The translations under genes were made by a program, and so were the position numbers. A stretch of 64,000 nt of DNA, from positions 992,001-1,056,000 of the forward strand of contig NZ_SDQC01000001.1 of the NCBI RefSeq assembly GCF_004153445.1. Reading direction: 5' to 3'. Origin of the DNA: Allopusillimonas soli (GTDB taxonomy: Bacteria > Pseudomonadota > Gammaproteobacteria > Burkholderiales > Burkholderiaceae_B). Below, piece after piece: positions 47,031-56,842 of the stretch; within the stretch, counting starts at the first letter, position 1; each line of letters opens with the position of its first letter. The notes below the pieces were generated by a model. It searched no databases, was not told where the DNA came from, and saw only the letters and a list, made by a program, of their open reading frames with translations.

Positions 47031-48296
47031 ATGAAAGTCATAGTACTGGGCGCGGGCGTGATTGGCGTGACCAGCGCCTATTACCTGGCCAAGGCGGGAC
47101 ATGAGGTTACCGTGCTTGAGCGCCTTGCAGGCCCGGCCCTTGAAACCAGCTTTGCCAATGCCGGACAGGTGTCCTTTGGCTATTCTTCGCCGTGGGCTGC
47201 CCCTGGCGTGCCTGTCAAGGCATTGAAATGGCTGTTTGCCGAACATCCGCCCCTGTCGTTCCGGCCGGACGGCACATTGTTCCAGCTTTGGTGGATGTTT
47301 CAGATGTGGCGCAACTGCAATGCGCACCGATATGCCATCAACAAGGAACGCATGATACGCATGTCGGAATACAGCAGCGTCTGCCTGAGCACGTTGCGCG
47401 AGGCTACCGGCATTCAGTACGAGGGGCGTCGACAAGGCACGTTGCAGGTGTTCCGCAAACAATCCCAGATGGACCAGGCGGGCAAGGACATTGAAGTACT
47501 CCAGAATGCCGGGGTGGCCTACGAGCTGCTGGATGGCGCCGACCTGGTCGAGGTTGAACCCGGCCTGGCACATGCGACGCATGCACTCGTCGGCGGGTTG
47601 CGCACGCCAGATGACGAAACAGGCGACTGCAGCCTGTTCACAAATCGTCTGGCTGCCATTGCCGCCGAGGCAGGCGTGGATTTTCGCTATAACACTTCCA
47701 TAGATCGCATTCACATCGAAGGCTCGAACGTGCGCGGTGTGCAATGCGGCACTGAGCTGGTAACGGGCGACGCCTATGTGGTGGCACTTGGATCATGGTC
47801 TACCCAATTGCTGAGCGCCGCGATGCGGCTGCCTGTCTACCCCATGAAGGGCTATTCGATCACAGTGCCAATCGCCGATGACAGGCGCGCACCGGTATCG
47901 ACCCTGCTGGATGAGACCTATAAAGTCGCCGTCACGCGTTTTGACCAGCGGATACGCATTGGGGGCATGGCCGAGATCAAGGGCTTTGACAAAACCCTTG
48001 ATCCCAAGCGCCAGCAAACGCTGGAAATGGTGGTGGACGATTTATTTCCTGGCGCGCGCGAGCCTGGCGACGTGAAGTTCTGGACCGGGCTCAGGCCAAA
48101 GACGCCGGACAGCACACCGATTATCGGACCCACGCCTGTGCGCGGGCTGTACCTGAACACGGGACACGGCACGCTGGGCTGGACGATGTCCTGCGGCAGC
48201 GGACAACTGATTGCCGATATTGTGTCTGGCAAGCCAACGGAAATCCGCAGCGACGATCTAGCCATCAGCCGTTATACGGCTCCCGTAAACATATAG
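47031..48296 (+). CDS. dadA: D-amino acid dehydrogenase small subunit
   Basis: This 421-residue FAD enzyme oxidises D-amino acids (D-Ala preferred in the family) to 2-oxoacids and passes electrons to the respiratory chain at the inner membrane. The N-terminal Rossmann loop is [19 protein letters not shown], followed by [19 protein letters not shown]. The C-terminal FAD segment is [20 protein letters not shown] racemase gene (dadX) is not adjacent. The 3' end overlaps the convergent regulator gene by 25 bases. The divergent Lrp gene and palindrome indicate its control. Confidence 0.95.
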   Translation: MKVIVLGAGVIGVTSAYYLAKAGHEVTVLERLAGPALETSFANAGQVSFGYSSPWAAPGVPVKALKWLFAEHPPLSFRPDGTLFQLWWMFQMWRNCNAHRYAINKERMIRMSEYSSVCLSTLREATGIQYEGRRQGTLQVFRKQSQMDQAGKDIEVLQNAGVAYELLDGADLVEVEPGLAHATHALVGGLRTPDDETGDCSLFTNRLAAIAAEAGVDFRYNTSIDRIHIEGSNVRGVQCGTELVTGDAYVVALGSWSTQLLSAAMRLPVYPMKGYSITVPIADDRRAPVSTLLDETYKVAVTRFDQRIRIGGMAEIKGFDKTLDPKRQQTLEMVVDDLFPGAREPGDVKFWTGLRPKTPDSTPIIGPTPVRGLYLNTGHGTLGWTMSCGSGQLIADIVSGKPTEIRSDDLAISRYTAPVNI

Positions 48297-49027
48297 CCCC
48301 AGTTGTGCACTGACTTCAGCGGAAGGCCCAGCCCCTGCTCCGAGCATTTGCGCCGCAGACGACTGACCAGCACACTGAGCCGGCTCTGCAGAAACGTGGA
48401 GGATTCCAGCTCGTAGGCTGCATTGACCGCCTGAATCAAGGTAGTATGCGTTGCACGCTGGTTGGGTGCGGCCAGCAGTGCCATGAGGAATGCGCGTTCG
48501 CCTGTAGTCAGGGCAATGCGCTTGCCGTCGGGGCTTGCGAGTATCCAGGCCTGCTCAGGCAGCGACCACACGGCCTTGCGCGCCGTGTCGGCACGCGCGC
48601 CCAGCGCATCCAGGCGCCAGAGCAGACGGTATAGAACCGCGGCAACCAGTTGAGGCGACGCCGACGCGGGGCAATAACAATCAGCCCCGCTTTGCAGCGC
48701 ATGAAGCAGGCTGGATTCGTGATGGCTGTCCACCAGCACAACGATGCCCAAGGCTGGGTGCAGCGCGCGCAATTGCGACGCCGCAATGCAGTTCTGGGCA
48801 TGCGCCCCGCCCAGCACAATGGCCGACAGATTGCCGGCGTTGGCGTGATGATGAACCGCCCGGCACAACGCCGGCATGTCTGTGCAATGCTGCACGCGAA
48901 AGCCGTGGGCTTCGAGCTCATCACCGCGGCGCAGGCAATTGCCAATGGATGTTTCGATGCCTGGCGGTGCAAAAAGCATGACGGCGGGCTGCATAGCCGG
49001 CGTGGCGTATGAGATTGTCTGAGTCAA
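48272..49027 (-). CDS. Atypical response-regulator-like winged-helix regulator
   Basis: This 251-residue protein has an N-terminal receiver-like fold (residues about 13-130) and an OmpR-type winged helix at the C-terminus (about 150-250: [35 protein letters not shown]). The receiver lacks the usual acidic pair (MLFAPPG instead of a DD motif), the phospho-acceptor Asp ([10 protein letters not shown] where hhhD is expected) and the C-terminal Lys. It is therefore unlikely to be phosphorylated. No kinase is nearby. The start is TTG at 49027 with GAGG five bases before it; ATG 48994 is possible. A perfect TATAAT lies on its strand at 49101-49096. Confidence 0.75.
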   Translation of the reverse strand: MTQTISYATPAMQPAVMLFAPPGIETSIGNCLRRGDELEAHGFRVQHCTDMPALCRAVHHHANAGNLSAIVLGGAHAQNCIAASQLRALHPALGIVVLVDSHHESSLLHALQSGADCYCPASASPQLVAAVLYRLLWRLDALGARADTARKAVWSLPEQAWILASPDGKRIALTTGERAFLMALLAAPNQRATHTTLIQAVNAAYELESSTFLQSRLSVLVSRLRRKCSEQGLGLPLKSVHNWGYMFTGAV

Positions 49028-49095
49028 GCGAGCCTCGTTTTATTGGCGAATGGCAACAAGGCCAATCGGCCTGGCACCATTAAGATACTCAAAGA

Positions 49096-49126
49096 ATTAT
49101 ATTTTTACATAAGTTTACAACAACAA
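49096..49126 (-). promoter_or_regulatory. Likely promoter of the atypical winged-helix regulator
   Basis: On the minus strand a perfect TATAAT (49101-49096) is preceded by a GTTGTT/TTGTTG -35 region (49126-49119) at 17-19 bases. The outer operator arm at 49128-49137 lies directly upstream of the -35 region. Confidence 0.5.
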
Positions 49127-49127
49127 A

Positions 49128-49190
49128 TCACGTTTGTAATTGTGATTATCACCACTGTGGTGTCATTACATCGTTCAATCACAAACGTGA
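49128..49190. promoter_or_regulatory. Nested palindromic operator region between two divergent regulators
   Basis: An outer 10-bp inverted repeat, TCACGTTTGT (49128-49137) and ACAAACGTGA (49181-49190), brackets a perfect palindrome CACCACTGTGGTG (49150-49162). Extra half-sites ATCAC (49127-49131) and GTGAT (49142-49146) occur. The right outer arm includes the GTG start of the downstream HTH gene. Confidence 0.7.
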
Positions 49191-49579
49191 ATCTGTTTTC
49201 TGACCGCCTTCGTTATGCTCGGCGCCAACGCGGCCTAAACCAGCAGGAGCTGGCCCAGGCCTGTGGCCTTTCGCAGGGCGCTATTTCCAACTACGAGAAT
49301 GGCAGCCGCAAGTCCGCCAAGGATCTGGTTGCGCTTGCCCAGGTATTGAGGGTGAATGCGGCGTGGCTGGCCTATGGCACGGGCCCTATGGAGGCCGACG
49401 AATCAGGCTTGTCCCGCAATCGGATCAGCCAGCCCATGGCCATAATGCGGGGCCTGCCGTCCGGCTGGCCATTTACCGGCATCTCGGCCGATGAATACTG
49501 GGCATTGAGCCATGCCGAGCGCGCCATCATCGAAGACACGGTGATCAGCCTGACGCAGTCTTTTCAAAGAAAGCGCTAA
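49187..49579 (+). CDS. Cro/CI-type helix-turn-helix regulator
   Basis: This 130-residue protein has an N-terminal XRE-type domain: LFSDRLRYARRQRGLNQQELA and CGLSQGAISNYENGSRKS form the HTH (residues about 3-55). A short C-terminal part has no peptidase domain, so it is not a LexA-type cleavable repressor. I choose GTG 49187 because the family fold starts there; the open frame from TTG 49043 runs through the operator region and adds an unusual Ile/Thr/Val-rich stretch. No ribosome site is visible. It is divergent from the atypical winged-helix gene, and the operator spans its start codon. Confidence 0.75.
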   Translation: MNLFSDRLRYARRQRGLNQQELAQACGLSQGAISNYENGSRKSAKDLVALAQVLRVNAAWLAYGTGPMEADESGLSRNRISQPMAIMRGLPSGWPFTGISADEYWALSHAERAIIEDTVISLTQSFQRKR

Positions 49580-49672
49580 GCCGGCCCGAACGACGCAAGC
49601 CGGCCAGCTCACATTATTTGCCGTGCCGCGCCGGCACGCCAATCACGCAGCCAATCAGCACCCTGGCTCCCC

Positions 49673-49698
49673 AAAAAAGAAAGCCCCCTTGCGGGGGC
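49673..49698 (-). terminator. Rho-independent terminator of the OmpA-like gene
   Basis: GCCCCC (49683-49688), loop TTGC, GGGGGC (49693-49698). On the minus strand the stem is followed by TTTCTTTTTT. On the plus strand CTTCTTCTTC follows, so it may also end the HTH gene transcript. The rest of the spacer 49580-49730 shows nothing else. Confidence 0.85.
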
Positions 49699-49730
49699 CT
49701 TCTTCTTCAGCCGTACAACGGCGCGGCTTA

Positions 49731-50393
49731 CTATTTCTGGACCGCGTACAGATACAGCTCGACGCGCCTGTTCATGGCACGCCCTTCCGCCGTGGCGTTA
49801 TCGCCCACAGGATTGCTGGGGCCGCGGCCTTCGGCCGTCAGATTGCTCGCCGGGACGCCCTTCTGCGCCAGATAGTTGGTGACGGCGGTGGCACGGTTCA
49901 CCGACAATGTCTGGTTGACGGACGCCGAGCCAGTGCTGTCGGTATAGCCGATGGATTTCGCGCGCAGCTCTGGATGCTGGACAAGAGCGCGGGCAACGCT
50001 GTCAAGCACAGGCAGAAGCGCCGGCTTAAGCTGGTACTTGCCGGTATCGAACGACACATTGCTAGGAATGTTCACGCGCAGTGTGCCATCGGGCATCTCG
50101 GTCACGTCCACACCCAGATTGGACGCGCCCGACTGCTCCACATCGTTTTTCACCTTGGACCAGTTGTAGCCCGCGATGCCGCCAGCCACAGCGCCAATGC
50201 CGGCGCCGATGGCCGCCGCCTCGCTGCTATCGCCAATGAGCGCGCCAAGGCCGGCGCCCACTGCGGCTCCCGCGCCGGCACCCACGGCAGTCTTGCCGCC
50301 AGTGCCCATCTGGTTCATGTTCGCGCAGCCAGCCATCAAGGCAATCGCTGTGATTGCCGTGGCGAGTTGGCCTGTCCGCATGGTTACCTTCAT
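49731..50393 (-). CDS. OmpA-family outer-membrane lipoprotein with glycine zipper (YiaD-like)
   Basis: This 220-residue protein has a signal peptide with lipobox LMAGC (Cys about 23), a glycine-zipper segment (about residues 30-75, GAGAGAAVGAGLG-type), and a C-terminal OmpA peptidoglycan-binding domain. That domain has the conserved IGYTDSTGSASVN, LSVNRATAV and GRAMNRRVEL motifs with the DAP-binding Asp and Arg. It tethers outer membrane to peptidoglycan. AGGAG upstream of ATG 50393 fixes the start; an open extension to 50450 is not used. Confidence 0.93.
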   Translation of the reverse strand: MKVTMRTGQLATAITAIALMAGCANMNQMGTGGKTAVGAGAGAAVGAGLGALIGDSSEAAAIGAGIGAVAGGIAGYNWSKVKNDVEQSGASNLGVDVTEMPDGTLRVNIPSNVSFDTGKYQLKPALLPVLDSVARALVQHPELRAKSIGYTDSTGSASVNQTLSVNRATAVTNYLAQKGVPASNLTAEGRGPSNPVGDNATAEGRAMNRRVELYLYAVQK

Positions 50394-50608
50394 GTCATTC
50401 TCCTTATTGCTAGTGGGCAGCGCAGTCTGCCTGGGCACCCATGCTAGCAATGATTCGCGAACACGGTGTTACATTGTTATTCAGGGTAAGCGGAATTGAC
50501 TTTTATTGACGGTTTGGCGGCCGGCAACCGCCGTTTACGCCCGCCTTTCCAGGAGTAGCGCCAGGCCGCGAGAGGCCAGTGTCGGGAGGAAGGCTTGCGG
50601 CATCGCAT

Positions 50609-50638
50609 GAACAAGGGCCGCATGCGCGGCCCTTGTTC
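50609..50638 (-). terminator. Long perfect hairpin after the Bug-family gene at 50656
   Basis: GAACAAGGGCCGC (50609-50621) and GCGGCCCTTGTTC (50626-50638) form a 13-bp stem with loop ATGC, 17 bases after the Bug stop. No T-run follows, but position and stability suggest a transcript end. The rest of 50394-50608 contains the OmpA ribosome site and no gene I can support. Confidence 0.6.
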
Positions 50639-50655
50639 GTCTGGTCTGTCCTTGA

Positions 50656-51660
50656 TCAGAAAAGCTTGGCGCCGGATGCAGCCACGACTTCCTTGTACTT
50701 GGCCAATTCGCTCTTGACGAAAGCGGCAAATGCCTCGGGTGAATTGGGCTCCGCGGTCGACCCCATGGTGCGCAGGTTCTTGCGTACTTCCGGGTCCATC
50801 AGCGCCTTGGAATAGGCAGCATTCAGCTTGTCGATAATGGCCGGCGGCGTACCGCCCGTGGCAAACACGCCGAACCACGTTCCCAGGTCGAAGTTCTCGA
50901 CGCCCGCTTCCTGCATGGTGGGCAGATCCGGATAAATGGTGGATCTGTCGGTTGTCGTGACCGCCAGCGCCTTGACCTTTCCATCATTGATCAAGCTGGC
51001 CGCCGATGCCAGATTATCGAACATGAAATTGACCTGGTCGGCAAGAAGCGCCAGTTTCGCGGGTGCCGCCCCAGCATAGGGAACATGGACGGTCTTGATG
51101 CCGGTGCGCACATTGAGCAGCTCGCCGGCCAGGTGGCCGGCGCTGCCGTTTCCACCCGATCCGAAGTTCAATTCGCCGTCATGCGCCTTGGCAAAGTCGA
51201 CAAGATCCTGAACGCTGCCGATCTTGTTCTTGTCGGCAAACTCTTTGTTGACGATCAGCACGTTTGGTACCGATGCCACCAGCGTTACCGGCGAGAAGCT
51301 CTTGATCGGATCGAAATGCAAATCCTTGTAGAGCCAGGGGTTGATGGCGTTGATGGCCACGGCACCCATCATCAGCGTGTAACCGTCGGGTTTGGTCTTG
51401 GCCACATAGCTGGCGCCGATATTGCCGCCCGCGCCAGGCTTGTTTTCCACCACAACGCTGCCCAGGTCATCCTTGACCTTTTCAGCCATGAGGCGGGCCA
51501 TGCCGTCAAGCGGACCGCCAGCGGAATACGGCACGACAAAAGTGATGGGCTTGGATGGGTAATCATCCGCGGCCTCCGCGGCATGGGCAGCCGGCAGTGC
51601 CAGGACAGTGGCTGCGAGCAGCGCGGCAACCTTGGAGGCAGGCTTCAAACGGGCAAACAT
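50656..51660 (-). CDS. Bug-family (tripartite tricarboxylate transporter) periplasmic binding protein
   Basis: This 334-residue exported protein has a signal peptide (MFARLKPASKVAALLAATV, cleavage near AHA-AEA). YPSKPITFVVPYSAGGPLDG, VVENKPGAGGNIGA and VPYAGAAPAKL are the Bug signatures. The ligand is unknown and there is no TctAB here. The open frame continues 43 codons upstream of MFARLKP, but the signal peptide fixes the start. It lies downstream of the Aap operon on the same strand, 150 bases away. Confidence 0.93.
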   Translation of the reverse strand: MFARLKPASKVAALLAATVLALPAAHAAEAADDYPSKPITFVVPYSAGGPLDGMARLMAEKVKDDLGSVVVENKPGAGGNIGASYVAKTKPDGYTLMMGAVAINAINPWLYKDLHFDPIKSFSPVTLVASVPNVLIVNKEFADKNKIGSVQDLVDFAKAHDGELNFGSGGNGSAGHLAGELLNVRTGIKTVHVPYAGAAPAKLALLADQVNFMFDNLASAASLINDGKVKALAVTTTDRSTIYPDLPTMQEAGVENFDLGTWFGVFATGGTPPAIIDKLNAAYSKALMDPEVRKNLRTMGSTAEPNSPEAFAAFVKSELAKYKEVVAASGAKLF

Positions 51661-51811
51661 ATGAAATACCTTGTTATGTGTGGAGAAGGAAAGCCATAAC
51701 CCTACACCAAATTCGGCCGTTCCGTCCAAGTGGACCGGCCGCCGGCAAACAGGGAAAGCAAATGCCGCAATCTCTGCCGAGCGGCGCACGGCAATCTGGC
51801 GCCCCCGGACG

Positions 51812-52552
<741 letters not shown>

Positions 52553-52564
52553 GCTAGTACTCCC

Positions 52565-53665
52565 TCAACGCTCGTGCCCCCGCGCAAGCACATGCTCCAA
52601 GTGCCTGCTGTAGCGGGATATCGAAAAGCAGAAAATAAAGTAGATGACAGCAATGAACAGGTAGGCTTCCGTGCTGTACCCGCGCCATGCCGCATCCGAC
52701 ACAGCCGTCTTGGCCGCCTGAGTCAGGTCGAAAATACCAATGATCACAACCAGCGACGTATCCTTGAACAGGGCGATGAAAATACTGACCAGCGGCGGAA
52801 TAACCACCTTCAGCGCCTGCGGCAGAATTATCTTGCGCATCTGCTGCCAGTAAGTCAGGCCGATCGAGTCGGCCCCCTCGTACTGCCCCTTGGGAATAGC
52901 CTGCAGGCCACCTCGCACCGTTTCGGCAATATAGGCGGCCGCAAACAGGATGATGGCGATCTGCGCGCGCAGCAGTTTGTCTATGCTGAACCCTTCCGGC
53001 AGAAACAGGGGAAGCATCACCGACGACATGAACAACAGGCTGATAAGCGGTACGCCGCGGATCAGCTCGATATAGATGACGCTGATTGCCTTGACCGCCG
53101 GCATGTTTGAGCGTCGTCCGAGCGCCAGCAGCAGGCCGAATGGAAATGCAAAGGCAATGCCAAAGGTGGACAGGATCAGCGTGAGCGGCAAGCCGCCCCA
53201 GCGGTCATTGGAGACGTACTGCAGGCCCAGCACCCCTCCCCACATAAGGACGGCCACCACCACTAGCGCGACGATCCAGATCAGGGCCAGCGACGGGCGC
53301 CAGAAGCGGCGCATGCAGCTGCAGATTATGACCGCCACCAGGATGACACTTGCAATCAATGGCCGCCATTGTTCCTCGTAGGGATAGACCCCAAATAGAA
53401 TAAGCCGGTGCTTCTCGGCGATAAAAGCCCAGCATGCGCCGCCCGAAGCCCGGCACTCCTGGGATGTCGTCGCGCCGAAATCGGCTTTGATGAAAAGCCA
53501 TTCGAACAGCGCCGGGATGGACATCAGCAGCAGCCATGCGATCAGCACGGTCACCAAGGCGTTGAGCGGCGTGGAAAACAGACGGGTGCGCAGCCAGCCA
53601 ATGATGCCCTCGTGCATCTGGGGCGGACGGTCGCCCGAGTTCAGGGTAGCGGGATTGGCAGCCAT
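52565..53665 (-). CDS. aapM: General L-amino acid ABC transporter, permease M
   Basis: This 366-residue inner-membrane permease has a long N-terminal extension with helices (about residues 30-55 and 95-135), as in AapM/BztC, before the core permease domain. The EAA-type loop is QAIPKGQYEGADSIGLTYWQ. ATG 53665 overlaps the aapQ stop (TGATG), so it is translationally coupled; a TTG one codon upstream is less likely. aapP starts 12 bases after its stop. Confidence 0.93.
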   Translation of the reverse strand: MAANPATLNSGDRPPQMHEGIIGWLRTRLFSTPLNALVTVLIAWLLLMSIPALFEWLFIKADFGATTSQECRASGGACWAFIAEKHRLILFGVYPYEEQWRPLIASVILVAVIICSCMRRFWRPSLALIWIVALVVVAVLMWGGVLGLQYVSNDRWGGLPLTLILSTFGIAFAFPFGLLLALGRRSNMPAVKAISVIYIELIRGVPLISLLFMSSVMLPLFLPEGFSIDKLLRAQIAIILFAAAYIAETVRGGLQAIPKGQYEGADSIGLTYWQQMRKIILPQALKVVIPPLVSIFIALFKDTSLVVIIGIFDLTQAAKTAVSDAAWRGYSTEAYLFIAVIYFIFCFSISRYSRHLEHVLARGHER

Positions 53666-54846
53666 CAACGCTCCACCAGCGCTATGCGCTTGTTGTACCA
53701 GTTCATGAATATGGAGATGGACAGGCTGACGGTCAGGTAGGCCGCCATGATAATGAGAATGCCTTCAATAGCCTGGCCAGTCTGATTCAAGGTGGTGTTG
53801 ACCACGGAAACAATATCCGGATATCCAATTGCCACGGCCAGCGAACTGTTCTTGGTGAGATTCAGGTACTGGCTGGTCATGGGTGGCACAATCACGCGCA
53901 GCGCCTGCGGCAGAATCACCAGCCGCAACATGCGCCCACGCGGCAGCCCGAGCGAGCCGGCTGCCTCCCACTGCCCCTTGCTGACAGCCTGGATGCCCGA
54001 GCGCACCACCTCGCAAATGAATGCCGAAGTGTAAAGCACCAGACCGGCCAGCAGGGCAGCAAACTCAGGGCTGAGCGTAATGCCGCCCTGGAAATTGAAG
54101 CCCTTGAGTTCGGGGTATTCGATCTTGAGCTGCGCACCGCCCAGCAGCCAGGCCAGCACCGGCAGCGCGACAATCAGCAATACGGCCGTGCGCCCCAGCG
54201 GAAAGATCCTGCCTGTGGCTTCCTGACGCCTGCGGGCCCAATGCGCAATGGCCAGGATGGCCACAATGGCAATGCCCAGGCCAGCCAGCATCCAGTCTAG
54301 CCCGTCGCCAACCAGCGCGGGCAGCTTCAGCCCCCGGTTGGAAATGAAGATGCCTTGAATGGGGTGCAGTGCCTGCCTCGGGCCAGGCATGATTTCCGTG
54401 ATGATGGCGTACCAGAAAAACAGCTGTAAAAGCAGCGGAATGTTGCGCATCACCTCTACATAGATGCCCGCCATGCGTGACACCAGCCAGTTGGAAGACA
54501 GACGCGCCACACCCAGGATGGTGCCGAATATCGTGGCCAGCACAATCCCGATGACCGACACACGCAGGGTATTCAGTATGCCTACCCAGATGGCACGACC
54601 GTAGGTATCGGCAGGCGTGTAGTCCACCATGGTTTCGCCGATGGCGAAGCCAGCCTCCCGGTGCAGAAAACCGAAACCGGTGGCGATGTTGCGAACAGCC
54701 AGATTGTGCAGTGTGTTGGAGACCAGATACCAGATGATGGCACCGACTATGCCTACAACCAGGACCTGATAAATCAGCGCGCGTATGCCAGGATCGTTCC
54801 AGGACAGGCGCCGCTTTGGACGGGGAGCGGGAGCTTTGGTCGCCAT
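53665..54846 (-). CDS. aapQ: General L-amino acid ABC transporter, permease Q
   Basis: This 393-residue permease has an N-terminal hydrophobic helix (about residues 25-45) and a long periplasmic/loop region before the C-terminal core, typical of AapQ/BztB. GIQAVSKGQWEAAGSLGLPRG is the coupling-helix motif. It pairs with AapM. A 146-base gap separates it from aapJ; this gap contains GC-rich inverted repeats that could reduce expression of the permease genes relative to the binding protein. Confidence 0.93.
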   Translation of the reverse strand: MATKAPAPRPKRRLSWNDPGIRALIYQVLVVGIVGAIIWYLVSNTLHNLAVRNIATGFGFLHREAGFAIGETMVDYTPADTYGRAIWVGILNTLRVSVIGIVLATIFGTILGVARLSSNWLVSRMAGIYVEVMRNIPLLLQLFFWYAIITEIMPGPRQALHPIQGIFISNRGLKLPALVGDGLDWMLAGLGIAIVAILAIAHWARRRQEATGRIFPLGRTAVLLIVALPVLAWLLGGAQLKIEYPELKGFNFQGGITLSPEFAALLAGLVLYTSAFICEVVRSGIQAVSKGQWEAAGSLGLPRGRMLRLVILPQALRVIVPPMTSQYLNLTKNSSLAVAIGYPDIVSVVNTTLNQTGQAIEGILIIMAAYLTVSLSISIFMNWYNKRIALVER

Positions 54847-54992
54847 GGGTACCAGCTACAGAAAATGTAAACCGCGCCGCAGGCCTGAACCGCGCCAGCC
54901 ACCGGCACGCCTCGGCGTCCGGATGACTGGGCAGGCGGGCCAGACGGATGGTCGGGCCCTTCCCGCGGCAACTCTGCCTGCGTCCGCCAGGC

Positions 54993-56009
54993 TTAGCGGA
55001 TCGGCCAGGCGTACATCAGGCCGCCATCCTTCCATTGCGCGTTCAGGCCGCGCTCAAGCTTCATGGGTGTGCTCATGCCAAGATTGCGTTCGAACGACTC
55101 GCCATAGTTGCCCACCTGCTTGACGATGTTGTAAGCCCATTTCTTGTCCAGGCCGAGGCCTTTGCCCATTTCCCCTGTAACACCCAGGATTCGCTGGATA
55201 TTGGGGTTGGAGCTCTTGAGCATCTCGTCGACATTCTTGGACGTAATGCCGTACTCTTCGGACTCGATCATGGCATTGAGCGCCCAGCGCACGACCATGA
55301 ACCACGTATCGTCGCCCTGCCGCACCATGGGACCAAGCGGCTCCTTGGAAAAATCCTCCGGCAGAATCACATGGTCGTCCGGATTCGCAAGCGTGGTACG
55401 TATAGTGGCCAGACCCGATTTATCGGTTGTATAGGCATCGCACCGGCCCGCCGCGTAGGAGCGCATCGCTTCGTCCGGGCTGTTGATAACCACAGGCTTG
55501 AATTCGAGATTGTGCGAACGGAACCAGTCGGCCAGATTCAGTTCCGTCGTGGTGCCCGGCTGCACGCATACGGCTGCACCGCTCAGTTCCTTGGCACTCT
55601 TGATGCCCAGGCTCTTGGCCACCATGATGCCCTGGCTGTCATAGTAGTTGATGCCGGCGCTCATCAGACCCAGCGTGGTGTCGCGTGTCATGGTGGCGGT
55701 GGTATTGCGCGTCAGCACGTCGATCTCGCCAGACTGCAGCGCCGTGAAACGCTGCTGCGTCGTCACCGGCGTAGTCTTGAACTTGCTGGCATCGCCGAAC
55801 ATGGCGGCGGCAATCGCCCGACACATGTCAATGTCGATGCCGGACCATTGGCCCTTGCTGTCGGCAATGGAAAACCCCGGCAAGCCGGTATGCACGCCGC
55901 ACTGGACGTAGCCTTTGGCCTTGACGGCATCATAAGTCTCTCCTGCCTGTGCCGCGGCGCCAAATGCAAAGATTGATAAACCCAGAGCTGCTGCTGTGAC
56001 GAATTTCAT
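54993..56009 (-). CDS. aapJ: General L-amino acid ABC transporter, periplasmic binding protein
   Basis: This 338-residue binding protein has a signal peptide (MKFVTAAALGLSIFAFGAAAQA). The mature protein begins with GETYDAVKAKGYVQCGV, followed by GLPGFSIADSKGQWSGIDIDMCRAIAAA and later motifs typical of AapJ/BztA (FGDASKFKTTPVTTQQRF). It captures a broad range of L-amino acids for AapQMP. GAGG precedes the ATG. It is divergent from ftsE. Confidence 0.95.
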   Translation of the reverse strand: MKFVTAAALGLSIFAFGAAAQAGETYDAVKAKGYVQCGVHTGLPGFSIADSKGQWSGIDIDMCRAIAAAMFGDASKFKTTPVTTQQRFTALQSGEIDVLTRNTTATMTRDTTLGLMSAGINYYDSQGIMVAKSLGIKSAKELSGAAVCVQPGTTTELNLADWFRSHNLEFKPVVINSPDEAMRSYAAGRCDAYTTDKSGLATIRTTLANPDDHVILPEDFSKEPLGPMVRQGDDTWFMVVRWALNAMIESEEYGITSKNVDEMLKSSNPNIQRILGVTGEMGKGLGLDKKWAYNIVKQVGNYGESFERNLGMSTPMKLERGLNAQWKDGGLMYAWPIR

Positions 56010-56173
56010 AAGGGTACCTCTTGGTTGTAGGTATCATTTGACCAGCACGTGGCCGGGTGTGGCCGGTGCCAGCGAATCTTTTCGTTTTGCATCGTAGCTG
56101 TTGGTAATTATTAAAAACATGAGGGATATCCCTTGCGGAACGTTATCATTAGGCTTCACACATTTTTTCCGTC

Positions 56174-56842
56174 ATGATCGAATTCCAGCACGTCTTCAAA
56201 TCCTATGGGCGCGGGCGCAATATCCTCGCCGACATTAATTTTCGCGTCGAGCCCGGCGAGTTCATTTTCGTGTCCGGGCCTTCGGGAGCGGGTAAATCCA
56301 CGCTGCTCAAACTCATAGGAGGCCTGGAGCCGCCCAGCCGCGGATCCGTGCATGTCAACGGCCATCGCATCGACAGGATGCCGGCCCGGGCGCGCCCTTA
56401 CCTGCGCCGCGCCGTGGGCGTCATACTGCAGGACATGCATCTTCTTTATGACCGCAGTGCCATCGACAATGTCATGCTGCCGCTGGCGGTCATTGGTCTC
56501 GACAGACGCCAGGCCCGCAACCGCGCACGCGCGGCCATGGAAAAAGTAGGCCTGGCAGGCAAGGAGGACCTCAATCCTGTTGAAATATCAGGCGGCGAAC
56601 AGCAGCGTTTGGCCATTGCACGGGCCATCGTCAACAGGCCAACCATTCTGATCGCCGACGAGCCCACGGCCAACCTCGACCAGGAAACCGGCCGCCGCAT
56701 CCTGGATGTGTTCCGCGACTTCAACCGGGTCGGCGTCACCACGCTCATAGCGTCGCACGACAAGCCGCTGATGACCTCTTACGCATCGCGAACATTGCGC
56801 ATAGAGGACGGCCGTTTCTTCGACTTGAGAGGTGTGGCATGA
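56174..56842 (+). CDS. ftsE: Cell-division ABC-type ATPase FtsE
   Basis: This 222-residue ATPase works with FtsX at the septum to activate peptidoglycan hydrolases. Walker A GPSGAGKST (about residues 36-44), signature SGGEQQRLAIARAI and Walker B ILIADEPTANLD are present, with ASHDK as the switch. Its stop overlaps the ftsX start (ATGA). Confidence 0.96.
   Translation: MIEFQHVFKSYGRGRNILADINFRVEPGEFIFVSGPSGAGKSTLLKLIGGLEPPSRGSVHVNGHRIDRMPARARPYLRRAVGVILQDMHLLYDRSAIDNVMLPLAVIGLDRRQARNRARAAMEKVGLAGKEDLNPVEISGGEQQRLAIARAIVNRPTILIADEPTANLDQETGRRILDVFRDFNRVGVTTLIASHDKPLMTSYASRTLRIEDGRFFDLRGVA

Noticed and set aside
49043-49186. N-terminal extension of the HTH gene from TTG 49043
   Set aside because: The extension is translated from the palindromic operator region and is Ile/Thr/Val-rich, unlike the family; the HTH fold starts right after GTG 49187.
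50609-50638. Long perfect hairpin considered as a small mobile element (MITE) end
   Set aside because: It occurs once in the window, has no flanking target duplication, and sits where a transcript end is expected.
56122-56136. GG-N10-GC arrangement (AGGGATATCCCTTGC), resembling a sigma-54 promoter upstream of ftsE
   Set aside because: Match is limited to the core dinucleotides, it mainly reflects a 12-bp palindrome, and ftsE is not a known sigma-54 target.
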